Of a DNA stretch of 64,000 nucleotides, positions 1-10,640 are shown piece by piece. Origin of the DNA: Labia minor (Eukaryota; Arthropoda; Insecta; Dermaptera; Spongiphoridae); contig OY720349.1 in NCBI GenBank assembly GCA_963082975.1, positions 42,637,962 to 42,701,961 on the forward strand, given 5' to 3'. Position 1 is the first letter of the stretch; each line of letters begins with the position of its first letter. The translations under genes and the position numbers were made by a program. Below the pieces are notes generated by a model that was not told the DNA's origin, did no database searches, and worked only from the letters and a program-made list of their open reading frames with translations.

Positions 1-948
1 ACTTGCGCGCCTAGATAACAATAAAATCCCTTCTCTAAAATATAATCGACTATTATGATTTTCACATAGCGAATTATCTAATTCGGTACATTTTCCTAGA
101 CATATACTTCTATACCATATATATTAATATGGAGCAGGAAGATTTAATTCGAGGTAATTGACCACCTAATTAATAATATATAAAAAACTGATATAATTCA
201 TCTGTTAATAAATTATTTTAAACAATACTTTTTAACAACTTTTCTACTAATTCCACTTATTAATTATTATAGAAGCAATGAATATGTATCTAAAAAAATT
301 TTTATGTTTATTTTCAATAAAAATTTAGAATGATTTTGATTATAATATTCCAAATAATTTATTTTATATTAATATTAAAAAAATAAATTGATAAGGATAT
401 GATTTAGTATAGAAATACATCTTTTAATTTATTTAAATTTTATTTTCCTTTATAAGTGGAATAATAACTTATATTTAGGAAAAAAGAATATATGAACGTC
501 AATGTGGTTTAGAATATGATTTATATTGCTTCAAAGATTGACAAATTCATATAATAATTTATAGAGTGAAAGAGGGAGCGTGTAAAAAAAAATGGGAAAA
601 TAATTCACAACGCCATGTTGATTATACAAAACTGAACAAAAACTGTCAATTCATCTGGAGCACCATAAGTTATATCGTTTGGATATTATATTATTATTAA
701 GTCAATGCCCATCCTCGTAGGAGGTGATAGTTAGGATCAACCATAGTAATACGTTATTTTTCTCTTTTTTAGAAATAATGTTGAAACTAAAATAAACATA
801 TTTACAAAAAAATTATTATAAAGGGGAACAGGATAGCTTAAATGGCAACGCATCCAACTAGCAAACCAAAGGTCCATTTTTTGAGATTAACAAAAGCAAA
901 ATTTTCAATAAAATTAATTTAAAAATAAGCGGGAGTGTCCTCCCCTAG
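1..948. other. A+T-rich intergenic sequence
   Basis: No open frame, RNA gene or repeat terminus is recognised. The stretch is dominated by A/T runs. A segment near 826-880 loosely resembles the D-arm side of a tRNA but has no T-arm, so it is not called. Confidence 0.5.
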
Positions 949-1069
949 ACTTTCCCGCATATAAATAGGTATAAAGAGTTGTGAATGAATATTTAGAATG
1001 TGTAAACTTGGTATTGATAAAGAGCCAGTTCGTATTAGTTTATTGGTGTCAAATTTGATATTTGGTAAC

Positions 1070-1110
<41 letters not shown>

Positions 1111-1133
1111 AAAGTGCTACTTCCGGTTAACTG

Positions 1134-1660
1134 ATATTTTAAATGTAAAAAAAACAGATATGGATATAATATAAATATTTTTAATTTTATTTTATTTATA
1201 ATATATAAGGGCTGGCTGTGACGTCATGAAGTGCTGGGTGACGTCATATAATTTTAAATGAAGAAAAAACTAATGTAGATGATTTTTCTCGAGGATAAAA
1301 CCAATACAAAGTGCATAACACGTGGAGATATGTCCTCACGTGAAATTTGATATGAAAATAACCCTTCACTTCCTCTTTTCGATCGGCAATACTAGCACTT
1401 CCGGTTTCCGGATTTGCACCAAAAGTTGATCAATTCATCCTACTGATGCATTAAGTAAATATACCAAATTTCATCAAAATCCGTTGAGCCGTTCAGGCTG
1501 TACACATCTATACGGACGGACGGACAGACATCATGCTAAAAATACTTTTTTTCTGTTAAGAAAATGCATGATTCGTGGAGATATGTACCTAAAAATATCC
1601 ATAGGTGAAATTTGGTGTGAAAACAATACCTCCCTTACTATCGTCGGTCGGTAAAAAAGA
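1134..1660 (+). repeat. Interspersed repeat family A, copy 1
   Basis: This segment is closely repeated at 24066-24582 (+) and 42955-43580 (-), and its 5' part at 63122-63282 (+). Shared landmarks in order are CAGATATGGATA, TGACGTCAT, GAAGAAAAAACTAATG, CACTTCCGGTTTCCGGAT, a GGAC tandem and ACAGACATCATGCTAAAAAT. It has no coding capacity. It lies inside the element at 949-2253, so either it was inserted there or it is a module of that element. Confidence 0.75.
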
Positions 1661-1951
1661 AACGCTACTTGTATAGGTAAAATGTCACTTCCGGTAGTCA
1701 GATTATGATGAAATTTGGTATCTCAATTTTTTCTTATTTTTAAATCTATATACAAAATATGAAGCAAATATCTCGAAGCAAACTGGTACTTTACTTGAAA
1801 GGTAAACGCAACCAGTGTAGGTAAAGTACCACTTCCGGTTAACCGATTTTGACGAAATTTTGATAGAAATCTACAAACTGTGAATAATATCGGTGTACCA
1901 AATTTCGAACTCCTAGCTTGATTAGTTTTTGAGTAAATTTGCTTACAGACA

Positions 1952-1953
<2 letters not shown>

Positions 1954-1982
<29 letters not shown>

Positions 1983-2129
1983 CATACATACATACATACA
2001 TACATACATACATACATACATACATACATACATACATACATACATACATACATACATACATACATACATACATACATACATACATACATACATACATACA
2101 TACATACATACATACATACACACACACAG
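1954..2129 (+). repeat. (ATAC)n microsatellite running into (AC)n
   Basis: About 42 nearly pure tetranucleotide units followed by ACACACACAC. All six frames over it stay open for long distances because the unit contains no stop, which produces spurious YIHT or MYVC repeat proteins on the two strands. It sits at the position where related repeats carry only a short GGAC or AC tract. Confidence 0.95.
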
Positions 2130-2519
2130 ACATAATTCGAAAAATGGTATTTTCCGACTCAGGGAGGTCTAAAACGTCAAGATCTATCGAAATCTCGAAG
2201 TCGAAATTTTTGACGATTCCAATACTTCCCTTATACGAAGTATGCGGGAAAGTAAAAAATTGCTCTTCAGCCCCAGGTGTAGCGGGTGGACACTGTCTAT
2301 GACCCCGATAGAGATATACTTCAGGGAAACAACCCTGCTCACGCAAGTCACGACTTTTTCTCACCTTCAATTAAGAAAGTTCGTCCCAAACCCTAATTCA
2401 ATATTAAATCCTTTACATATTCCCTTCCCGCTCTGCGGCGTCGGACTTTGGCGACAAGTCGGCTGGAGGTTTTCTTCGAGTTCGCATCACAAATCAGGGA
2501 GGACTCTTGAAGGTTGTCC

Positions 2520-2863
2520 AAAAGCAGCAGATCACAAGAGACAAACTAGGAAGTTGAAGAAGATGATTAGAAAAATGATTATAAAATATAAAATTTGCCT
2601 TGCCATTCAAAGTAAAGGTCTAATGGAGAAATTGAAGGTGAAAAAAAGAAAATTTCAGGGACTATTAAAAGAAAACAGAAAATATAGAAGAGAGAGAGAG
2701 AAGAGAATCAAATTTTACCGACATGTAATACGAATTGATCACCAAGGTTTTTAGCTACCTAGCAAATAAAATAACAAAAGGGGTCTGGTTCTCTGGAGTT
2801 GAAAGAGACTTTGAAGAAGTGTGAATTACACCTGATGAATTACGGAAATCATGGCCCACTTAA
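2520..2863 (+). pseudogene. Non-LTR retrotransposon ORF2, C-terminal remnant
   Basis: Translation gives a basic stretch ending REREKRIKFYRHVIRID, which matches the region after the reverse transcriptase thumb of many non-LTR elements, where the usual form is like RRLRFYGHVIRMD. After a frame change near 2753 comes a typical extreme C-terminus, TKGVWFSGVERDFEEV, a stop, then ITPDELRKSW, as in elements that end Wi-ev-kDL-e--iT-edi. At least one frameshift and stops at 2822 and 2861 break it. The preceding 2254-2519 stretch has relatively low A+T and may be an earlier part of the same copy, but I cannot align it. It is a dead 5'-truncated copy. The family assignment rests on motif memory, not a search. 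Confidence 0.55.
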
Positions 2864-3004
2864 AAAGTAACTAAGCAACAACATGGGGAACAAATGTGAC
2901 AAAACTTCAAAGCTTAAGGAAGAAGACATTTCAAATAACGTGGCCTAACCTTTTAGAAGAAGAATTAGAAAAATATAATATTTTACTGAAATATTCCTAT
3001 TATT

Positions 3005-3188
3005 CCATTCCAATTTCCTTCGCCATTAATTCCGTGAAGTCATCTTTCCAGAAGGTAGGTCTGCCACGCTTTCTTCTTTGATATGGTGTTCATTCCCATA
3101 TTCGTTTTAGCCACCTTGTTTCCGCCATATTTTGTAGATAACCAAACCAGAATAAGTAATTGCTTTCTATCAAATCGAGGATTGTCTT
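3005..3188 (-). pseudogene. Second, different non-LTR ORF2 C-terminal remnant
   Basis: The minus strand reads KTILDLIESNYLFWFGYL, then QNMAETRWLKRIWE, a TGA stop, then TPYQRRKRGRPTFWKDDF. This is the signature IE-n-LrWFGHv-RM-e-RwpkriweW-P-grRkRGRP that follows reverse transcriptase in one group of arthropod and vertebrate non-LTR elements. It lies head to tail with, and on the opposite strand from, the remnant at 2520-2863, and its sequence type is different, so two retrotransposon lineages are represented within 700 bp. The in-frame stop and missing upstream domains show it is dead. Confidence 0.7.
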
Positions 3189-4376
3189 TTCAAAGACCAT
3201 GATCTTTCAAGTTAAGTTATTATTAACATGACAAAGCCTCGAAATGTTATCACTCCACCTCCAGAAATTTATTTCCTGAGCCCACAAAAATGCTTTCCAA
3301 ATAGATTTTAGAATTTAAAATAACTCCACACCCTCTCCTTTCATATACTCATTCACTCTCAATTCATTTTAAATTCGTTATTAGGTGTATTCGATTCGAT
3401 TTTTTTTTAACGATCGACCCTCTCCTCGTTTAATGAAAGTAATTTAATATCCATTTTTTTTTTAAATATCAATTACAACATTAAATTCTATTATGGAAAA
3501 ACATTTTTTAATGATTTCAATTGAATAATTTAAAATTCCTAAAATATAATGTAATATTGTTAAATATATATATATATATATATAATTTACGAATATTAAT
3601 GATACACTGATCAATTTTAAGAATACGTCATCAAAATCACATACAAATACAAATTAGTTAATTATTATTATTATTTTTATTTATATTAAAATTTTAGTAT
3701 ATCTAATAAGCTTAATTTTTTTTCTTTTTATTTATTTGTTAATTATATTTATTATATTACATAATATACTATATTATAAATATTATTATTTTTATTTGTT
3801 ATTTATATATATATATATATATTATTTATTTTTAAACAGAAAGACTAATTATATTAAAGTTGACATATACTGTATATTTTTCATATCTCATGAGCTCATA
3901 GCCTAAGCATAATATATATTTTTCATTTGATGTTATTCATCTCTTTTTCATCTACTCTATTTACTATCCTTATATCATTTCTTTTTTTTCTTATCTACTC
4001 TATAACAACCATATATGTATGTTTATATTCCGTCATTTCTATTTATATTAGGCAAATGAATAAGGATTGCAACAGAAAAAGATGTTTTTGTTTATTTATA
4101 TATATATATATTTATATATATATATGTTTGAAAAAGTGAGAGAGATCTTTTCAATTTTCTGTCCATCTTACTTTTTTTCTATTTAAATTTTTGTTAAAGA
4201 AACTCAATCATTTCTTATTTATTTTCTTTTTTTTTTTGTTTCACTTTTCTAAACATGATATTTCTATTCACTGATTTTATAAGTCTTTTTTAATTAAATA
4301 CTTTTACATGTTGAAAAAAATATACGTTTTTAATTTAAAAAATTTTTCTTTTGATAGATTTACACAAAGAATTACA

Positions 4377-4412
<36 letters not shown>

Positions 4413-4822
4413 TTATAATTTTTAATTTCATAGTTACAAAGGTAATCTATTCTTATTAAATAATTAATTTCACAAACAAAAATTATTAATAAAAAACTGA
4501 TTGTTGTTAAAACAAAAACCCAACCAATTTGTTAGAACAACGGCAAAATTTCAAGTTTCTCAATATAAAAAAAAAATCTTTAATTAAAATTTGTTGGTTT
4601 TTTTGAATTATATTGTTGAAAATTTTACTTAATTTGTTTGCTTAAAAATAATTTCCCTACTGATTTCTACTTAAAATCTATTAGAAATATTACACTAAAT
4701 AGAAAATGCTTTATTTATTTATTCGAATTAAGTAATTGCCTTAAAATAAGGTGAACTTCTATCAAATTCAATTTAATAGAAAAATGAATATTAAAAACAA
4801 CAAAAAACAAATGATATATATA
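3189..4822. other. A+T-rich intergenic sequence with short microsatellites
   Basis: No gene is seen. There are short (TA)n runs near 3565-3585 and 3804-3822 and an (ATT)n run at about 4379-4412. Open frames such as 3927-4139 are low-complexity hydrophobic translations of T-rich DNA. Confidence 0.6.
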
Positions 4823-5665
4823 CACGAGGTCTGTTTAAAAGAAAAGGTGAATTTTGAATTTTGTTTTGTTAGGTTGGTACACATATGTTTTTCATATGTT
4901 GACATTATCAGCCATTTTGGATTAGTAGTTGAAAAAGTTAGTCACATTCGTGTGTGTTCTTCGATTTTATACTTGATAATGGATCAAAGAATCTGTATTA
5001 AATTTTGCGTTAAAACTTGCTCCAACGCCTCTAAAATGTTGACTGTGGTATTCGGCGAGACTACTTTGTCTCAAAAAAATGTTTACAAGTGATACAAGCG
5101 CTTTACAGAAGGCTTTAAAGTTCGATCAAATGAAGGTTTTACTCACTGTTTTCTTCTATTACAATGGCGTTCTGCATCATGAGTTCTTGCCAACAAGTCG
5201 TACTGTTAATAAGGAATACTACAAGGAAGTTATTCAACGTTTACGTGAAGCAATACGGCTCAAACGATAAGAATTGTGGAAAAACAAATCATGGATTCTG
5301 CACCACGATAATGCACTAGCTCACATATCATTGCTTGTTTGTGATTTTTTGACCAAAAACAACGTCGTAATCATACCTCAACCACCGTATTCTTCAGAAT
5401 TGCCTCCCTCCCACTTTTTCCTATTCCAAAAACTGAAGAGACCAATGAAAGAAAAGCGTTTTACCACATTTGATGAGATAACGTTGGAGTCGATGAACGA
5501 ACATAACATTTAATAAAATTAATTAATCATTGAGAGCGTTGAGTCATAGGTGCAATTGTGTGGACTTGTAGCCGTGTCTCGTGTTATCCTATTTGAAAAA
5601 GTCAAGTGTGAAAGTTTACCATATTGAAAAAAGTGGTCCCAAAGACGGATTACCTTTTTTTTAGA
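4823..5665 (+). mobile_element. Internally deleted mariner-family element
   Basis: After a TA at 4821 the sequence begins CACGAGGTCTGTTTAAAAG, a typical mariner left end. Coding remnants follow in one direction. The right inverted end is decayed: near 5640-5665 only AGACGGATTACC plus a T-run is left. The element is much shorter than the usual 1.3 kb because the centre of the transposase is missing. It is a different lineage from the mariner at 19301-20557, as its ends and protein differ. Confidence 0.65.
4979..5515 (+). pseudogene. mariner DD34D transposase, broken
   Basis: The start ATGGATCAAAGAATC (4979) gives MDQRICIKFCVKTC, the usual N-terminus of the DNA-binding half. It runs to a TGA at 5091 in place of the W of YKWYKRF. 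Near 5112-5125 the reading jumps to late catalytic-domain sequence (KFDQMKVLLTVFFYYNGVLHHEF), so roughly 110 residues containing the first catalytic Asp are deleted. A further frame change precedes ELWKNKSWILHHDNALAH, which carries the second catalytic Asp. The third catalytic position, normally in YSPDLAPCDFF, reads YSSELPPSHFF, so the Asp is His. With the deletion, stops and a lost catalytic residue it cannot transpose. The product family is clear. Confidence 0.85.
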
Positions 5666-5689
5666 ACCATATTGAAAAAATTTAGAAAA

Positions 5690-5781
5690 AAAAGTCGGAA
5701 ATGTTTAAGAGCCTCTTTACATTTGTAATAATTTGGCGGCACATTTTGATAATCACGCGGCACACTGGTTGAGAATCACTG
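5690..5781. mobile_element. hAT-type element right terminus
   Basis: The stretch ends GGTTGAGAATCACTG at 5767-5781, the reverse complement of the common hAT inverted end CAGTGNTTCTCAACC. It is preceded by GCGGCACA motifs typical of such termini. The matching left end was not found, so this is a solo or truncated end. Confidence 0.6.
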
Positions 5782-8347
5782 CTCTAATAGATAGTTCGGT
5801 TTTGAGGAATGTGGTTTGTTGTTTTAGGCGGGTCAAACGACCTTAAAACTCTAATAAAAAATGAAATTCTAAAACAAATTAGTTAACAATCTTTTTTAAT
5901 TGTATTTTAATAATACTCCCTGCGTCCGGAAATATGTTATACATTTCACTTATCTTCTGGAAATATAGTATACATTTGCAAAAAAATACAATAAAACTAA
6001 AAATTAACATGGCATATATAAACTTTTTTAGAAAAAAACTATAATTGAATAAGAATAATTTTATTACAATACTCCCTCAATTTAATTTAATGCAGTAGCA
6101 CGTCATTGATTGCACCGAGTTTTAAATTAATTTCTTTCATGAGCTGTAATAATTTTTCTAAGATTCCGCGTGAAGTTGTTCAGTGGTCAATTGTTTATAT
6201 TTGGAATCTCTTCTTTTCAAGTTTATCAATTCTTTTTCCTAATTTTCGATATTGATTTAGCAGAGGAACTAATTTTATTTATCATAAAAAAAACAGTTAT
6301 TAGATCATTAAGTTTTAAATCAAGAAGAATATGACATATTGTCAATTATATTAGGTTACCTATATTATATTTTTAATAAATATTATAATAGTATACTGAA
6401 TGTTGTTATTTGAAATCTATATTCACGATAATCTACAATTTTGTTTTTAAATTTATACCATATATTTCCACTAAAAAATGTTAACTAACACCAATGTAAC
6501 GAATCGATCAATGTATTGACTTAAATTACTAACTTGTAAAATTGTATAGATTTCGTACATTATAATTTTTTTTTTTAATATTTTTTCGTTGAAAACAAAT
6601 ATAATGTAAAAATAATATTAATAATAATAATAATAAATAAATCATAATATAAATATCAAAATTCATTCACAATAGGATTACGAATTGGTATATAATATCA
6701 AATAATTTAATATTTTTTTTATTAGCTAATATTTACATTTGGGATAAATTTAAATAATATCATTTTATTATTATTATTTTGGTTTGAATTTAATTAACAT
6801 TTATACAAATATGTAACATTATTATTTTGTTTAAATTTCCAAAGATCATTCAATATATATATAATATATATATATATATAATATCCTGTCAAATTGCAAT
6901 CGTTTAATTGGGAGTCCACTGAAGCAGTTGTTTCATTATAAAAAAAAATGAATCAATGGCGATTTCTGGTGGATAAGCACGTTTCAGGATGCACAAACAG
7001 CAATTGGACTAATTAATTAATGATTTCTATGTGCTAATTTGTTCACGTGGGAATTATCGTTACAACTATTCTCTAATTTTACATAAATGTACGTTAGAGA
7101 AAGTATTATTATTTAAAGTGAGATAGAAATAAATATTTTTGTGGTTTCAAGAACCAAATTTATTTGGTTGTTGCTCTAAAATATTGTGTGTTTGCATCAG
7201 AGATTAGCACGTGGTTTAATTTTGGCTGAATGTTATTTATCGTGTCGATTCAGGCTGAGTTGAATTATTATTGCTTTAGGAATTTTATACCAACAAACAA
7301 CGTATAGAATTTCGAGAATGATATTTTTTTTAATGGCTGATTTATTATCATACATAACATATAAACATTCTCATTCTATATGCTGGTATTTATTTCTTAA
7401 CCAACATTATACATATTTTTTATATTCAATTTAATTTAAACATCTGCAAGTATCGTACTTATATTATGGAGTAAAATTTATATTTTAAGGTTTGTTTAAA
7501 TTAACTTTTTAATTTTTAGTTGATAATTATCAATTATCAACTAATTATAATTAGTTAATAATTCCTTTTACCATACCGAGTTGCAATTTTCGAAAAATAA
7601 AAGTAATGATAATTTTTCATCATTTTATATTGGAGAAAATATCGTGACGTCCCTGGTAGGCATGAAACCAGCATGGTTAACAATTGTGTAACGAATGGCT
7701 GTGAAAACTAATTTGTTCCTCGAAAAAAGTTGGACTTTTTAGATTTTCCAAACATATCCACTATAAATTTCAAAAAATATTAGAAAGCAATGATGTCAAA
7801 ACCATATATAGTAAAGTTTTTTCGTTATATTTAATTTAATAAATTTATTTTTGGTTTTATGTTTTCTCATAAAATTCTTATTCCTTTATTATCAGCTCAT
7901 TTGTCAAAAATGATTTTTGCTTATTTACATTTATAATTTTTTTGAAAAAAATGTGAAATCAATTGGTATTTGTAAGTCCCAATTTTAAATTTATAAATTA
8001 TTAAAAAAAATTATTACTGAGAAGTTATAGCAATATTTAAACTACATGAGTGATATAACACTTAAAATAGCCCTATTTTATCTATATACATATATATATA
8101 TTATATATATATTATTTACAATTATAAATTCAAAAACGTTAAAATGAGCTGAATATATTCTATATAATAAAAAAAATAATTTGAAAAAACCTTAGCTTCA
8201 GGATGAATAATAATATAAATTCAAATATGAGATTTAATTTGGATAGAATAGAAATGTGACTGTTGCTGCCAAAAACTGAGTAAGAAAGTATTTTTTAATT
8301 AACTTAATGATATTAATTAATAATAGAAATAAAAATAAAAAAATGTA
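5782..8347. other. A+T-rich intergenic sequence
   Basis: No gene is recognised. AATACTCCCTGCGTCCGG at 5911 resembles the start of Tc1/mariner-type miniature elements (CTCCCTCCGTCC ends), and AATACTCCCT recurs at 6067, but no paired inverted end is visible. There are (TA)n tracts near 6855-6885 and 8088-8110. Segments at 6880-7060 and 7640-7740 have somewhat lower A+T but no open frame. Confidence 0.45.
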
Positions 8348-8828
8348 CGAGGGTGGTCTGAAAAGTTTCCGACCTGACCAAGAAAAACTATGTTTTTCAA
8401 TTTTTTGTTTGTTTTATTTTTCAATATAATCTCCATCAACACTGATACATTTCTCATAACGGTGTTCTAATTAATTTAATTAATTAAATTAATTAATAAA
8501 TTATTTAATTAATCAAATTTGATTTAATTTAATTTAAGTCTCATCAACAGTTATGAATCGACGCAAAAATTCGTTTGGATTACGCCTACAGCGCCAAATT
8601 GTCGTTAGAAATGGTTTTTCGAAGCAATTTTTGGTCTAACGTTAGGAAATGCGGCACCCAAATTGCACACAGCTTTCCATATTCAAATGGTTTTGCAAAA
8701 TATTTCGCACATGTTCAGCTGACATCGTACAGGTCTTAGCTATCTTGAATTTTGAAAAATAAAACTAACAAAAAATTGAAAAACATCGTTTTTCTTGGTC
8801 AGGACGGAAACTTTTCAGACCACCCTAG
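8348..8828 (-). mobile_element. Miniature mariner derivative (481 bp)
   Basis: It is flanked by TA on both sides and starts CGAGGGTGGTCTGAAAAG, with the inverse at the right end. The two arms are inverted copies over about 77 bp (8348-8424 and 8752-8828), far longer than the roughly 45 bp of similarity between the ends of the full-length relative at 19301-20557. On the minus strand a short transposase middle piece (around SAERVRNIL to FITVDE) and the C-terminal LEHRYEKCISVDGDY are kept, separated by a palindrome-rich TTAATT tract. It is non-autonomous and shares its layout with 30789-31240. Confidence 0.85.
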
Positions 8829-8830
8829 TA

Positions 8831-9966
8831 TACCTTAAGTGTAATAGTTAAGGGAAAATTTAAACATCTTGGTGTTGTTGGTTGAGAAAGGCTATTACCA
8901 TTGCCCGACAACAGCGCCCCTTGACGTTTACATTTTTTTCATTACTGTACGTACATCTATATAAAGTATAATAATATATATCAAATATTATTCATTTCTC
9001 AAGACTTGGTTCTATTTCAAGATTTAATACCTCTACAAAACTCATGAGCTGATGATTGCTGTAGAAATCATGCCATCCAATCATTCCATTCAATTCTATA
9101 CAAATTTAATTCCATCGAAGAGAGTTGTATGTTTGGGCAAGTCACGCATCGACTTTTAATTTAATCTTTTCTTTTCTGACATTCGTACGTATCATATTAT
9201 TAATGTATATTAATATTACAAGATATAATCAGAATATAAATAATATATTTTTGAAATTAATTGAATTAATGAACTATAATGTAAAGATTGAATATTTTAT
9301 TTCATTCAATTTTCTGATTATACATTTTATTATAATTATTTTCAAACAATATATATTATATAATAATCGATTGATGGGGGTATTTGTTATAAAGTTGACC
9401 TGCATAAATTTCTAATCACCTTGATTATTAAAGGAAACTTTCTAATGTTCCGTTCAAGTTTAAAAGCATTATTATATAGATAGAATTTGTCTCCCTTCTA
9501 TAATTACCGGGACATTAAAGTTCGGTCTCTCTCCCTCTAATAATCGAAATTATTTATTAATCTTATAATAACAGACGTTTCGATAGCAAATTGCAAAATT
9601 TAATTCATTAACTATTATCATAATTAATTGCATGTTTATTGATTAATTTTATAATATAAATATACACACACAAGTTTATATATATATAATATATTTAATA
9701 TTGAATAGAATAATATTATATTTTAATTTTCGAATACAAAATAACTAAATATATAAATAAATAGAATCACTTTTCCATTGTTTTTATTTTATAACTTATA
9801 GGAGGAGTATATCAATTAATTATTGTGGCTATATTGAACTTGCCACAAAAATTTATATATCATTTTTTTATTTGATTTAATCAATTGATCAAATTAATAT
9901 TCAATTTAAAATTATTAAAATACCTTACAATAGGTATCTCCAACAGACCGACAAATAAATAGAAAG
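8831..9966. other. A+T-rich intergenic sequence
   Basis: The 96-codon open frame at 9125-9415 is hydrophobic and rich in Ile and Phe, as expected by chance in such DNA. No start context or family motif supports it. Confidence 0.5.
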
Positions 9967-10153
9967 GGTAATTGTCCAGATTAATTGACAACTTTACTAG
10001 TGGATTCCTTTTTTAATTAAATAATTTTTATCTCATAAACTAGAAGCGACTCAGAAAAATTGCATAAGAAGAGTTTCATTGGAATTAAAAAAGGAATCCA
10101 CTGGTAAAGTTTTATCCAAATCCATGAGATGAAAATTAATCTGGGCAATTACC
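9967..10153. mobile_element. Foldback miniature element
   Basis: The left arm 9967-10018 (GGTAATTGTCC, AGATTAATT, ACTTTACTAGTGGATTCC, TTTTTTAATT) is inversely repeated at 10083-10153, with a short extra stretch (TTCATCTCATGGATTTGGA in reverse) in the right arm only. The loop is 64 bp. It looks like a small transposon with inverted ends. No target duplication is certain. Confidence 0.55.
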
Positions 10154-10296
10154 GATAGAAGAATTCTTCAGAATATATATATGTATTATTTTTTTTTTAA
10201 TTGTCAAAACATTTCCTTCATGTTTGTCAGATAATCATTTAATATGGACGCCTGTTAACTATGCAACAAAATATACACACATCAAATCAATATATG

Positions 10297-10640
10297 TCTC
10301 CACTCGACTATCTCGTAATTTGAATTGGATTAAATAACATAATATATTATATTTAAATTAAATTTAATTAATTATAAATTATAAATTAAAATTAATAAAT
10401 AATATTTATTAAACCAGCGCATGTTTGGCTCTTTGTTGATGGCACCACGTCACGTGTTGGCGCGTTAGATTTGCTGTGTTAAAAAATTAATTCCGGTACT
10501 TTCACTGATTCAATCAAGCTGAAATTTTATATATAGCAGTTTTATGCAATTTTTAATCATGTGAAAAACTATCAAACATATATCTTTATTTTTAAGTCAC
10601 TTTACAAACTTTCTCCAAACATCTCGTATTTTTACAGATA
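10297..10640 (+). repeat. Interspersed repeat family B, copy 1 (3'-truncated)
   Basis: It begins TCTCCACTCGACTATCTCG, continues through a conserved A+T block, GGCACCACGTCACGTG, TCAATCAAGCTGAAATT and TATCAAACATATATCTTTA. The same order is found at 22079-22555 and 55390-55990. This copy loses similarity after about 10600 and lacks the AC tract and tail. No coding capacity is seen. Confidence 0.8.

Larger units (their letters stand above)
949..2253 (+). mobile_element. 1.3-kb element with 13-bp terminal inverted repeats
   Basis: The left end ACTTTCCCGCATA (949-961) is matched exactly by its reverse complement at 2241-2253. Inside are two modules containing CACTTCCGGTT, near 1390 and 1830, and a large tetranucleotide array. 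No transposase is present and no target duplication is clear, so the superfamily is unknown. The 3' half (about 1826-2230) resembles the 3' halves of the repeats at 22079-22555 and 55390-55990: tract order, a short tandem array, then a conserved tail ending around TCGAAATTTT. This suggests a family of non-autonomous elements built from shared parts. The inverted ends are seen directly; membership of one family is inferred. Confidence 0.6.

Noticed and set aside
240..560. Possible nuclear copy of mitochondrial DNA (ECGxE-like peptide near 495)
   Set aside because: No continuous match to a mitochondrial gene could be followed; A+T-rich DNA readily gives such fragments.
826..885. tRNA-like segment (TAGCTTAAATGGCAACGC)
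   Set aside because: There is no B box or T arm at the required distance and no acceptor stem pairing.
1723..2370. Long open frames on both strands giving MYVC or YIHT repeat proteins
   Set aside because: They are translations of the ATAC microsatellite, whose unit has no stop codon in any frame.
2242..2754. 170-codon frame as a host gene
   Set aside because: It starts inside the right inverted end of a repeat, and its C-terminus is a retrotransposon remnant; composition changes midway.
5911..6080. Complete Stowaway-like miniature element
   Set aside because: Two CTCCCT motifs occur, but in the same orientation and without an inverted partner.
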